Origin: an uncultured Mycoplasmatota bacterium
GTDB taxonomy: Bacteria > Bacillota_I > Bacilli_A > RF39 > UBA660
Direction: 5' to 3'
Length of the DNA: 10,426 nt
NCBI GenBank assembly: GCA_900546275.1
Contig: URCH01000023.1
Location: 1-10,426, forward strand
Within the stretch, counting starts at the first letter, position 1; each line of letters opens with the position of its first letter. The position numbers were made by a program, and so were the translations under genes. The notes beneath the pieces were generated by a model. That model saw only the letters and a list, made by a program, of their open reading frames with translations. It had not been told where the DNA came from and made no database searches. This document shows, piece after piece, positions 1 to 6,539 of the stretch.

Positions 1-1496
1 TGGATGATATATATATAAATGCAATTAACTATTTAAAAATAGAACTAAACAAAGAAGAATTTAATACTTATTTAGATGAATTAAATATAGAACAAAAAAT
101 ACATATAGAAAATGATAAATATTATTTAAATAATATTTATGAAGCAGAAAATAGAGTATCAAATAAATTAAATACTTTATTAAATATTCCATTAACCAAA
201 TATAAGAAATTAGATACATATATAAAATTACTGGAAAAAGAAAATAATATAAAATATGATGAAATTCAATTAACTGCAATAAAAAAAGCTTTAGAAAATA
301 ATTTACTTATAATAACTGGTGGACCAGGAACAGGAAAAACTACGATTATTAAATCAATAGTACAATTATATAAATTATTAAATAAATTAAATGATGAAGA
401 ATTAATAAACGAAATATCTTTACTCGCACCTACAGGAAGAGCTAGTAAAAGATTAAGCGAAGCAACTCTTTTTCCAGCTACTACAATACATAGATTTTTA
501 GGATGGAATAAAGAATTAAATAGCTTTAAAATAGATGAATATAATAAAGATAAAAGTAAATTAATAATAATAGATGAAGTAAGTATGATAGATATATCTT
601 TAATAGATAATTTACTTAAAGGTCTAAATGACAACATAAAATTAATATTAGTTGGAGATTTTAATCAACTTCCAAGTGTTGGACCAGGACAAGTTTTAAA
701 AGACTTCATCAATAGTGATATAATTGATGTTATAAAATTAAAACTATTATATAGACAAAATGAAAATTCATATATACCAGTATTAGCTAAAGAAATAAAT
801 GATAATAATTTAAGCTCTGATTTTTATGAAACAAGAGATGATTATATATTTTTAGAATGCTCAAATTATTCATTAAAAAACACAATAATATCACTAGCCG
901 AAACAATAGAAAAAAAAGGATATGATTATAAGAAAGTACAAATTATGGCACCTATGTATGCTGGTGTAAATGGAATAGATTCATTAAATAAAGAACTTCA
1001 AAATGTATTTAATAAAAAAGATCCTGAAAAAAGAGAAATTAAATATTTTGATGTTATATATAGAGAAAATGATAAAGTGTTACAATTAGTTAATATGCCA
1101 GATGAAAATGTTTTTAATGGAGATTTGGGTACTATAAAATACATAATATATGCAAATACAAGCAAAAGTGGAAAAGATGAAATATATATTGATTATGATG
1201 GAAATATAGTTAAATATTTACCTAAAGATTTTAATAAGTTTAAACATGGTTTTGTAATAAGCATACATAAATCTCAAGGAAGTGAATTTGAACTTGTTGT
1301 ACTCCCAATAACCAGTTCATATGGAAGAATGCTTTCAAAAAAACTAATATATACAGCTGTAACAAGAGCAAAAAGAAAACTTATAATAGTTGGAGATCCT
1401 AATGTTTTTAAAACAAGTATAAAAAATGATAATGAATATGAGAGAAAAACAACTTTAAAAGAAAAATTAATTTTTATGAATAATTTTAAAAAATAA
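1..1496 (+). CDS. recD2: RecD2-family ATP-dependent DNA helicase (5' end missing)
   Basis: The gene is open at the left edge and reads from the codon at position 3 without interruption for 497 residues. Visible helicase SF1B motifs, numbered from that codon, are Walker A GGPGTGKTT (106-114), motif Ia APTGRAS (142-148), Walker B IIIDEVSM (188-195), motif III LVGDFNQLP (216-224), an LLYRQ segment (about 248-252), IHKSQGSE (421-428) and YTAVTRAK (450-457). This order is typical of RecD/TraA-type helicases that translocate 5' to 3' on DNA. RecD2 proteins outside RecBCD are usually about 700-800 residues, so roughly 250-300 N-terminal residues (the helix-hairpin-helix region) should lie upstream of the window. 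The internal ATG at 585 lies inside motif II and is not a real start. RecD2 is known in replication fork and repair roles; the exact role here is inferred from family. No frameshift is seen. Confidence 0.95.
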   Translation, partial: DDIYINAINYLKIELNKEEFNTYLDELNIEQKIHIENDKYYLNNIYEAENRVSNKLNTLLNIPLTKYKKLDTYIKLLEKENNIKYDEIQLTAIKKALENNLLIITGGPGTGKTTIIKSIVQLYKLLNKLNDEELINEISLLAPTGRASKRLSEATLFPATTIHRFLGWNKELNSFKIDEYNKDKSKLIIIDEVSMIDISLIDNLLKGLNDNIKLILVGDFNQLPSVGPGQVLKDFINSDIIDVIKLKLLYRQNENSYIPVLAKEINDNNLSSDFYETRDDYIFLECSNYSLKNTIISLAETIEKKGYDYKKVQIMAPMYAGVNGIDSLNKELQNVFNKKDPEKREIKYFDVIYRENDKVLQLVNMPDENVFNGDLGTIKYIIYANTSKSGKDEIYIDYDGNIVKYLPKDFNKFKHGFVISIHKSQGSEFELVVLPITSSYGRMLSKKLIYTAVTRAKRKLIIVGDPNVFKTSIKNDNEYERKTTLKEKLIFMNNFKK

Positions 1497-1503
1497 AGAA
1501 AAA

Positions 1504-1541
1504 CTATAACTGTATGTTATTACATACAAATTACATTATAG
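1504..1541 (+). promoter_or_regulatory. Nested inverted repeats between recD2 and the small gene
   Basis: A perfect 7-bp inverted repeat, TGTATGT (1511-1517) and ACATACA (1522-1528) with a TATT loop, sits inside an outer 6-bp pair CTATAA (1504-1509) and TTATAG (1536-1541). No T-run follows, so it is not an ordinary intrinsic terminator. It ends two bases before the AAGAAGG ribosome binding site of the next gene. It could be an operator, an RNA processing or stabilising hairpin, or a translational control element. The repeats are seen directly; the role is unknown. Confidence 0.45.
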
Positions 1542-1556
1542 CTAAGAAGGTGAAAT

Positions 1557-1709
1557 ATGAAATTAGGTAAGAATATGGCGCTTATTGGACTTGGTGTAGG
1601 AGCTACATTAGCTTATCAAAAATATAGTAAACCAATTATGAAAACAGTTAAGAAGAAGTTCAATAAAGTGGCTAAAGAAGTTGACACCAAATTAGATGAT
1701 ATGATGTAG
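1557..1709 (+). CDS. Small hypothetical membrane-associated peptide, 50 residues
   Basis: The frame starts with ATG, preceded by AAGAAGG at 1544-1550 with 6 bases of spacing, and ends with TAG directly before a strong terminator. The product has a short glycine/alanine-rich hydrophobic stretch near the N-terminus (about residues 6-20, ALIGLGVGATLAY), then a basic amphipathic segment (KTVKKKFNKVAK) and an acidic end (DTKLDDMM). This glycine-zipper plus charged-helix layout resembles small YtxH-like envelope proteins, but it is too short to assign. It lies 60 bases after recD2 on the same strand and probably shares its transcript, with the inverted repeats in the gap as a possible control point. 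A good ribosome binding site, a terminator right after the stop, and non-random composition support a real gene. No function is claimed. Confidence 0.75.
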   Translation: MKLGKNMALIGLGVGATLAYQKYSKPIMKTVKKKFNKVAKEVDTKLDDMM

Positions 1710-1711
1710 TA

Positions 1712-1739
1712 AAAAAATCCCTATTTTAAGGGATTTTTT
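1712..1739. terminator. Bidirectional intrinsic terminator between convergent genes
   Basis: An 11-bp stem pairs AAAAAATCCCT (1712-1722) with AGGGATTTTTT (1729-1739) around an ATTTTA loop. It has an A-run on one side and a T-run on the other, so it can work in both directions. It ends the recD2/small-peptide transcript on the plus strand and the deacetylase transcript on the minus strand. The minus-strand TAA stop (1738-1740) overlaps the stem edge. Confidence 0.92.
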
Positions 1740-3147
1740 AATTATTAATGCCATGATGAGCAGTTGGACTTGTTATATCTAAAGGTAAAAATGTATAACC
1801 ATTTGCAAGACCATATTTTATTACATCTTCTACTGCGTTAACACTATATTTTTTTATATCATGTTGCAACACAATGGAATAATTATTAGCTTTTATACCT
1901 TTTATAATATTATTTGAAATTTTATTAGAATTACTCGTTCCAGTATCATTACTATCTACATTCCAATCAAAGTATTTATAACCTCTAATAGCGGTTTCCT
2001 TAGATAAACTAGTCATTATTCCTTTATTAAATCTACTTATTGTATTAGAACTTCCACCAGGAAAACGCAATAATTTAGAATGTTTTTCAGTTTGAGAATA
2101 TATTATCTTGTCCATTTTATCTATATCATTAAAAAATGCATCAACACTTGAGTAAATATTTTTATATGAATGTGAATATGAATGAATTGCTATAGTATGT
2201 CCTTCATTATCAATACGTTTAAGAACATATTGATATTTTGAAAATTGATTTGTCACAAAAAATGTTGCTTTAACATTATATTTTTTAAGTATATCCAATA
2301 AGTATTCAGTATATGGTCCAGGCCCATCATCAAAAGTTAAGTAAATAACCTTGTTTGTTGGAATAATTGTAATATTACTTTGAGTATTGTAAACTTTAAT
2401 AAATCTTGTTTGACTAACCTTATTACCACTTGAATCACTTACACTATATTTTATTGTATAAGTTCCTGTTACTTTATTATTTAAATTACTTTCTATTTGA
2501 ACTTTTGTTTTAAGATTATCATCGCAATTATCAGAGACCTCATATCCAGGTTCTTTATATTCTTCTCCAATTAAAAGATATATAGTCTCATTACCTTTTA
2601 AAGTTATTTTTGGAGCTTCCTTATCGCCAAAAGTTAAATCTCGTTTTGCAACTGTTTTATTACCACTTGAATCAATAACAGTATATATTAAAGTATTATT
2701 TATTTTTTCAATTTTTACTTTATTTTTTATATCAGTATCATAATTATCAGAGACCTCATATCCAGGTTCAACATATTTATTTGGACACATTAATTTAGAT
2801 TCAGAAAGCTTGATAGTAGGTGCAGTAGTATCTACAATATTTATTTTTTTTACATAAGTTTTTTTCCTATTTTTGTATTTAAATTTATAAACTATATTAT
2901 ATTCACCAATTTTATCAAAATTAATATTATTACTAATATCTACATCATTAATATCTGCACACCTTATTTTAAATAATGAGCAATATTGTGCTTTAACATT
3001 TATTTTTTCGTTAATTATGTTTTTATCGCTATAAACTTCAAAACTAGAGCTACTATTATCATATATATAAATAGTTTTAAAAGTAACTAAAATACATAAA
3101 AGTAAAAGAAATAAAAAACTGCTTAAAATAATAACTAACTTCTTCAT
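1738..3147 (-). CDS. Membrane-anchored polysaccharide deacetylase with three Ig-like repeats
   Basis: The product is 469 residues from the chosen start. A hydrophobic N-terminal anchor (about residues 2-21) precedes three bacterial Ig-like repeats (roughly 35-107, 108-176, 177-254), of the kind containing PGYEVSDN and DSSGNK. A NodB-type carbohydrate esterase 4 domain follows. Its motifs are visible: TFDDGP (271-276, catalytic base and metal aspartate), HSYSH (322-326, metal histidines), RFPGG (361-365), DW (394-395) and LQHD (427-430, catalytic histidine). Such enzymes remove acetyl groups from cell-wall polymers such as peptidoglycan outside the membrane; the exact substrate is not visible. 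The frame can extend to an ATG at 3171, but an extended -10 promoter places transcription start at about 3167, after that ATG. The ATG at 3147 gives the product starting MKKLVIILSS and has AGGTG upstream. Repeats two and three share near-identical DNA, suggesting recent internal duplication. Confidence 0.93.
   Translation of the reverse strand: MKKLVIILSSFLFLLLLCILVTFKTIYIYDNSSSSFEVYSDKNIINEKINVKAQYCSLFKIRCADINDVDISNNINFDKIGEYNIVYKFKYKNRKKTYVKKINIVDTTAPTIKLSESKLMCPNKYVEPGYEVSDNYDTDIKNKVKIEKINNTLIYTVIDSSGNKTVAKRDLTFGDKEAPKITLKGNETIYLLIGEEYKEPGYEVSDNCDDNLKTKVQIESNLNNKVTGTYTIKYSVSDSSGNKVSQTRFIKVYNTQSNITIIPTNKVIYLTFDDGPGPYTEYLLDILKKYNVKATFFVTNQFSKYQYVLKRIDNEGHTIAIHSYSHSYKNIYSSVDAFFNDIDKMDKIIYSQTEKHSKLLRFPGGSSNTISRFNKGIMTSLSKETAIRGYKYFDWNVDSNDTGTSNSNKISNNIIKGIKANNYSIVLQHDIKKYSVNAVEDVIKYGLANGYTFLPLDITSPTAHHGINN
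2526..2553. repeat. 28-bp direct repeat, copy in third Ig-like domain
   Basis: These 28 bases are identical to 2742-2769, offset by 216 bp (72 codons). On the minus strand they encode the EPGYEVSDN region of the third Ig-like repeat of the deacetylase. A second shared block of 18 bases (2420-2437 and 2657-2674) covers the DSSGN region. Identity at DNA level, including silent positions, points to recent duplication or gene conversion between domains. Confidence 0.85.
2742..2769. repeat. 28-bp direct repeat, copy in second Ig-like domain
   Basis: This is the partner of the copy at 2526-2553. It encodes EPGYEVSDN in the second Ig-like repeat of the deacetylase. The spacing of the two copies equals one Ig-like domain. 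Confidence 0.85.
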
Positions 3148-3173
3148 ACATACACACACACCTATCTTCATTT

Positions 3174-3182
3174 ATTATACCA
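3174..3182 (-). promoter_or_regulatory. Extended -10 promoter of the deacetylase gene
   Basis: On the minus strand the sequence reads TGGTATAAT, a perfect extended -10 element (TG-N-TATAAT, with TATAAT at 3179-3174). No good -35 lies upstream, as is common for extended -10 promoters. Transcription start is expected at about 3167, which excludes the ATG at 3171 and supports the start at 3147. Confidence 0.75.
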
Positions 3183-3253
3183 CAAAATAAAAAAATAATT
3201 AAAAAGTGACATTATTTTTTATTACGAAATTGTATATTATATTTGGTGATTAA

Positions 3254-3424
3254 ATGAAGGTAAAAATATTTGATGAAAGTCATGAATCAGACTTAGAAAA
3301 ATCAGTCAATGATTTTTTAAAAACATTGGATGGAGAAGTAGTAGATATTAAATATCAAGTATCAGTTAGTATATTTTCAGAAGAACAAATATTTTGCTTT
3401 TCAGCAATGATAATATATTATTGA
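3254..3424 (+). CDS. Cse60-like small protein (DUF2758 type)
   Basis: This 56-residue protein starts MKVKIFDESHESDLEKSVND and ends with a CFSAMIIYY tail. That pattern matches what I remember of the Cse60 (DUF2758) family of small proteins found in spore-forming Bacilli: an N-terminal strand, DExHExDLE, a middle DIKYQVSVS strand and a C-terminal FSAMIIY strand. In Bacillus subtilis the family member is sporulation-associated, but its biochemical role is not known to me. The ribosome binding site is GGTGAT (3245-3250), three bases before ATG. It ends with TGA, 51 bases before clpC on the same strand, with no terminator between, so the two may be cotranscribed. I do not see a clear sigma-A promoter in the divergent gap; a sporulation sigma promoter cannot be judged by eye. 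Confidence 0.82.
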   Translation: MKVKIFDESHESDLEKSVNDFLKTLDGEVVDIKYQVSVSIFSEEQIFCFSAMIIYY

Positions 3425-3475
3425 TTAAAATAAAAATTTAATATCATCATAAAATATATAGAAGGGAAGATAAAA

Positions 3476-5785
3476 ATGTTTGGAAATTTTAATGAAGATG
3501 CAAGAAAAGTAATTAAAGATGCTAAAAAAGAAATGTATGAATTAAAACACCCATATGTTGGAAGTGAACACTTATTTCTTTCAATATTAAAAAACAGTAA
3601 AAATATATCAGAAAAACTGAAAGAATATAGTTTAACGTATGAAACATTTAAAAACGAAATAATAGATATTATAGGAATAGGAAAAGAAGAAAATAATTGG
3701 TTTTTATATACACCTCTTTTAAAAAGAATAATAGAAAATGCAATAATAAATAGTAAAGAGAATAATAATGGAGAAGTAACTGTAGAACATTTATTTTCTA
3801 GTTTACTTGAAGAGGGAGAAGGAATAGCAATAAGAGTTATGCTAGGGATGAATATAAACCTAGATGAGTTATATAATACTTTTTCATATAAATTAGTAAA
3901 TAAAAAAAAGAAAAATAAAAAATTATTAATAGAAGAATTAGGCGTTGATTTAAATAAAAAAGCACTTAATAACGAAATAGACCCAGTAATAGGTAGAGAT
4001 AAAGAAATTAAAAGAATACTGGAAATATTATGTAGAAGAACAAAAAACAATCCATTATTAATAGGTCATGCTGGTGTTGGAAAAACTGCTATAGTAGAAG
4101 AATTAAGTAGGTTAATAAGCATAGGAGAAGTTCCAAGATGCTTAAAAAATAAAAGAATAATAAGCTTAGATATGGCAAGTACAGTAGCAGGAACAAAATA
4201 TAGAGGTGAATTTGAAGAAAGAGTAAGAAAAATATTAAAAGAAATAGAAGAAAATGATGACATAATTTTATTTATAGATGAGATACATACATTAGTCGGA
4301 GCAGGTGGAGCTGAAGGTGCAATAGATGCATCTAATATTTTTAAACCCGCACTTGCTAGAAACAAAATAAAATGTATAGGCGCAACAACGATAGAAGAAT
4401 ATAAAAAATATATAGATCCAGAAAAAGCTTTAGATAGAAGATTTCAAAGCATAATGGTTGATATACCAGACGACAAAACAGTAAAAGAAATATTAATGAA
4501 ATTAAAATCAATATATGAAAAATATCACTATGTTAAAATAAGTGAAGAAATTATTGATTTAATAATGAATTTAACAAAAAAGTACATATATGATAGAAAT
4601 GAGCCAGACAAAAGTATTGATGTATTAGATGAGGTATGTAGTAAAACAAGTTTAAAAGAAACAACACAAATGAAAAAATACAATGAACTAAACAAAGAAT
4701 TAAAAAATATTTTAAAAGAAAAAAACAGTGCTATTATGTCAAATAATTTTAGTGAGGCTTCAAAATATAAAACAAAAGAAAATACTATCATGCACAAAAT
4801 AAATAATTTGGAATTAAACTTTTATGAAAATAATGTAAAAAAAGTAAAAAAAGAAGATGTAGCAAAAGTGATAAATGCAAAAACAGGAATACCTATATAT
4901 GAACTTTTAAGTGAAAATAAAAAAATAGTTGATAAAATAAATAAAGATATAAATGATAAAATAATAGGTCAAAACAAAGCAGTAAATGAAGTAATAAATA
5001 TAATAAAAAAAATAAAACTAGGATTTAAAGAAGAGGGAAAATGCTATTCAATAATGTTTACAGGTCCAAGTGGAGTAGGAAAAACATATTTAGCTAAAAT
5101 TTTCTCAAAGAATCTAGTAGGTCAAAATGTTATAAAATTAGATATGAGTGAATATAGTGAAGCACATACTGTAAGCAAATTCCTAGGAGCTCCTCCAGGA
5201 TATGTTGGTTACATGGATACAAATAATATATTAGATGAAATAAAACGAAAACCATATTCTGTTTTAATATTAGATGAAATAGAAAAAGCACACCCTAATA
5301 TTATAAATTTGTTATATCAAATATTAGATGAAGGCAAAATAAAAGATTCAGCAGGTAATATAATAAGATTTGATTATGTTACAATAGTAATGACTTCTAA
5401 TGTAGGATTTCATGATATAAATATAGGATTTACAAACAATGAAAGAAGTAAAGTATTAACAAAACTAAAAGAAAATTTTAGTGTTCCATTTATAAATAGA
5501 ATAGATAATATTGTAGTATTTAATAATTTGACTAAAGAAAATATAATATATTTAATAAATAAAAAAATTTCAAAATTAAAAAACAAATATAAAAATGAAA
5601 TAAAAATTGCAATATCTAAAAATGTAATAAATGAAATATTAATTGAAAGCAATTATAATGAGTTTGGTGCAAGAAAAATAGACAAAATAATAAAAGATAA
5701 TATTGAAAACATAATAATTAATAATATAATAGATAATAAAAAAACAGTTAATATTAAAAGTATAAAAAATTTAGTAACTACATAA
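3476..5785 (+). CDS. clpC: ClpC-type AAA+ unfoldase subunit of the Clp protease
   Basis: The protein has 769 residues, slightly shorter than Bacillus ClpC (about 810). Domains in order are the Clp N-domain with two repeats (about 1-140), AAA1 with Walker A GHAGVGKT (197-204) and Walker B ILFIDE (264-269), a UVR-like coiled middle segment (about 410-450), and AAA2 with Walker A GPSGVGKT (530-537) and Walker B VLILDE (596-601). An IGF tripeptide (650-652) lies after TSNVG and matches the loop that docks on ClpP. The UVR segment between the modules and the lack of an N-terminal zinc finger favour ClpC over ClpE, and the ClpP loop excludes ClpB. It unfolds substrates for ClpP, normally with adaptors such as MecA or McsB. 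The ribosome binding site is GAAGGGAAGA. Unlike many Bacilli it is not preceded by ctsR-mcsA-mcsB, and I see no CtsR or CIRCE operator upstream. The reading frame is intact. Confidence 0.96.
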   Translation: MFGNFNEDARKVIKDAKKEMYELKHPYVGSEHLFLSILKNSKNISEKLKEYSLTYETFKNEIIDIIGIGKEENNWFLYTPLLKRIIENAIINSKENNNGEVTVEHLFSSLLEEGEGIAIRVMLGMNINLDELYNTFSYKLVNKKKKNKKLLIEELGVDLNKKALNNEIDPVIGRDKEIKRILEILCRRTKNNPLLIGHAGVGKTAIVEELSRLISIGEVPRCLKNKRIISLDMASTVAGTKYRGEFEERVRKILKEIEENDDIILFIDEIHTLVGAGGAEGAIDASNIFKPALARNKIKCIGATTIEEYKKYIDPEKALDRRFQSIMVDIPDDKTVKEILMKLKSIYEKYHYVKISEEIIDLIMNLTKKYIYDRNEPDKSIDVLDEVCSKTSLKETTQMKKYNELNKELKNILKEKNSAIMSNNFSEASKYKTKENTIMHKINNLELNFYENNVKKVKKEDVAKVINAKTGIPIYELLSENKKIVDKINKDINDKIIGQNKAVNEVINIIKKIKLGFKEEGKCYSIMFTGPSGVGKTYLAKIFSKNLVGQNVIKLDMSEYSEAHTVSKFLGAPPGYVGYMDTNNILDEIKRKPYSVLILDEIEKAHPNIINLLYQILDEGKIKDSAGNIIRFDYVTIVMTSNVGFHDINIGFTNNERSKVLTKLKENFSVPFINRIDNIVVFNNLTKENIIYLINKKISKLKNKYKNEIKIAISKNVINEILIESNYNEFGARKIDKIIKDNIENIIINNIIDNKKTVNIKSIKNLVTT

Positions 5786-5794
5786 TATTAAAAG

Positions 5795-5821
5795 AAAATA
5801 TCTTGACATAGAGATATTTTT
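5795..5821 (+). terminator. A/T-rich terminator of clpC overlapping the infC promoter
   Basis: A perfect 9-bp stem AAAATATCT (5795-5803) and AGATATTTT (5812-5820) with an 8-base loop is followed by further T and TCTT. It starts 9 bases after the clpC stop. Its loop contains the -35 box of the downstream promoter. The stem lacks G/C strength, so termination may be partial. Confidence 0.6.
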
Positions 5822-5831
5822 CTTGTATAAT
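5803..5831 (+). promoter_or_regulatory. Consensus sigma-A promoter of infC-rpmI-rplT
   Basis: TTGACA (5803-5808) and TATAAT (5826-5831) are separated by exactly 17 bases, so both boxes match consensus. Transcription should begin near 5838, giving a leader of about 150 bases before infC. Confidence 0.93.
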
Positions 5832-5837
5832 GTACTA

Positions 5838-5960
5838 GAAATCAAGAAGGAAAGTAGAAGATCCACTTCTCACCTGATAGCAAATAGCTATGGGTAAAAT
5901 GCCAAAAAACATTATGTTTATTATGCATTTTTAGTGGATACTTTGTATTCACTTTTTAAT
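5838..5960 (+). ncRNA. L20-type ribosomal protein leader with attenuator
   Basis: The leader before infC carries the CACCTGATAGC...GCTATGGGT pattern that I recognise from L20 leaders of Firmicutes. Visible helices are AGAAG/CTTCT (5856-5860 and 5866-5870), ATAGC/GCTAT flanked by ACC/GGT (about 5872-5894), AAAATGC/GCATTTT (5896-5902 and 5925-5931) enclosing AAACA/TGTTT, and a terminator hairpin (5933-5957). ATCCACT (5861-5867) is complementary to AGTGGAT (5933-5939), the 5' arm of the terminator, so a long-range antiterminator can form instead. In Bacillus, free L20 protein binds such a leader and favours termination, lowering expression of infC-rpmI-rplT. The helices are read from the sequence; the mechanism is transferred from the family. 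Confidence 0.85.
5933..5957 (+). terminator. Attenuator terminator in the infC leader
   Basis: AGTGGATAC (5933-5941) pairs over all nine positions (one G-U) with GTATTCACT (5945-5953) around a TTT loop, followed by a T-run and a further A/T stretch. It lies before infC within the same transcript, so it must act conditionally. It competes with the ATCCACT antiterminator segment at 5861-5867. Confidence 0.85.
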
Positions 5961-5962
5961 TT

Positions 5963-5989
5963 TATAAGACAAGGTCTTATATGGAGGTG
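5963..5989 (+). promoter_or_regulatory. infC translation initiation region: hairpin and strong SD
   Basis: TATAAGAC (5963-5970) pairs perfectly with GTCTTATA (5974-5981) around an AAG loop. The hairpin includes the A of an in-frame ATG (5981-5983) and hides the weak AAGG that could serve it. Directly after the hairpin lies GGAGGTG (5983-5989), a strong Shine-Dalgarno sequence that would sit inside the coding region if the ATG were used. Both facts point to initiation downstream, at ATT 5993 or ATC 5996. Confidence 0.7.
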
Positions 5990-5992
5990 TCA

Positions 5993-6526
5993 ATTATCGC
6001 TAGTAAGGAAAGAGATTTGTATCTAAACGAACAAATCAGAGCAAAAGAAGTAATGGTTATAGGTCCAAATGGTGAACAACTAGGAGTAAAACCTATTAAA
6101 GATGCATTAACACTAAGTAGTTATGCAGGATTTGATTTAGTATTAATAAATCCAAATGGTAATCCACCAGTTTGTAAAATTATGGATTACAATAAATTTA
6201 AATATGAAAATAAAAAGCGCCAAAAAGAAAACCTAAAAAAACAAAGAGAAAATAATCTAGAAATTAAAGAGTATCGTTTATCAGTAACAATAGACGTTCA
6301 TGACTTTAATACTAGATTAAATAATTCAAGTAAATACTTAGAGAAGGGTCATAAAATAAAAGTTTCAATACGTTTTAAAGGTAGAGAAATGGCTCATCAA
6401 GAATTAGGAAAAAATGTTTTACTTCGTTTTGCAGATGCTTTAAATGAAATATCAGTTATAGAGCAAAAGCCAACATTAGATGGTAGAGTTATGACGATGG
6501 TATTAGCGCCTAAAAAAGAAAAATAG
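5993..6526 (+). CDS. infC: Translation initiation factor IF-3 (likely non-AUG start)
   Basis: IF3 binds the 30S subunit, keeps it apart from 50S and checks start codon pairing. The protein shows the family hallmarks: LNEQIRAKEV at the N-domain start, GPNGEQLGV, PPVCKIMDYNKFKYE at the N-domain end, a lysine-rich linker, then the C-domain with EYRLSVTIDVHDFNTRL, FLEKGxK-like LEKGHKIKVSIRFKGREM and VLAPKKEK. The frame can be read from ATG 5981, but GGAGGTG would then encode residues 2-3 and no good SD precedes it. ATT at 5993 (177 residues, MIASK...) matches the MISK-type beginnings and the AUU start known for infC in E. coli and Geobacillus. ATC at 5996 gives a more usual SD spacing of 8. Both are starts that IF3 itself discriminates against, the basis of known autoregulation. 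The TAG stop overlaps the GGAGG of rpmI. Confidence 0.93.
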   Translation: MIASKERDLYLNEQIRAKEVMVIGPNGEQLGVKPIKDALTLSSYAGFDLVLINPNGNPPVCKIMDYNKFKYENKKRQKENLKKQRENNLEIKEYRLSVTIDVHDFNTRLNNSSKYLEKGHKIKVSIRFKGREMAHQELGKNVLLRFADALNEISVIEQKPTLDGRVMTMVLAPKKEK

Positions 6527-6539
6527 GAGGAATTATAGT

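Noticed and set aside
61..637. Minus-strand open frames opposite recD2
   Set aside because: The plus strand carries the helicase motifs. The reverse products are compositionally biased and lack start signals.
3425..3475. Heat-shock operators (CtsR or CIRCE) before clpC
   Set aside because: I found no GGTCAAA-type direct repeat and no TTAGCACTC/GAGTGCTAA inverted repeat here or upstream of the Cse60-like gene.
3418..4365. Minus-strand open frames opposite clpC
   Set aside because: They mirror the AAA1 and N-domain coding of clpC, are low in complexity and rich in Leu, Ile, Phe and Ser, as expected from reading AT-rich genes backwards.
5981..5992. ATG 5981 as the infC start
   Set aside because: It overlaps a perfect hairpin and lies upstream of the strong GGAGGTG, which should precede the start. 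IF3 homologues begin near the MISK-type sequence.
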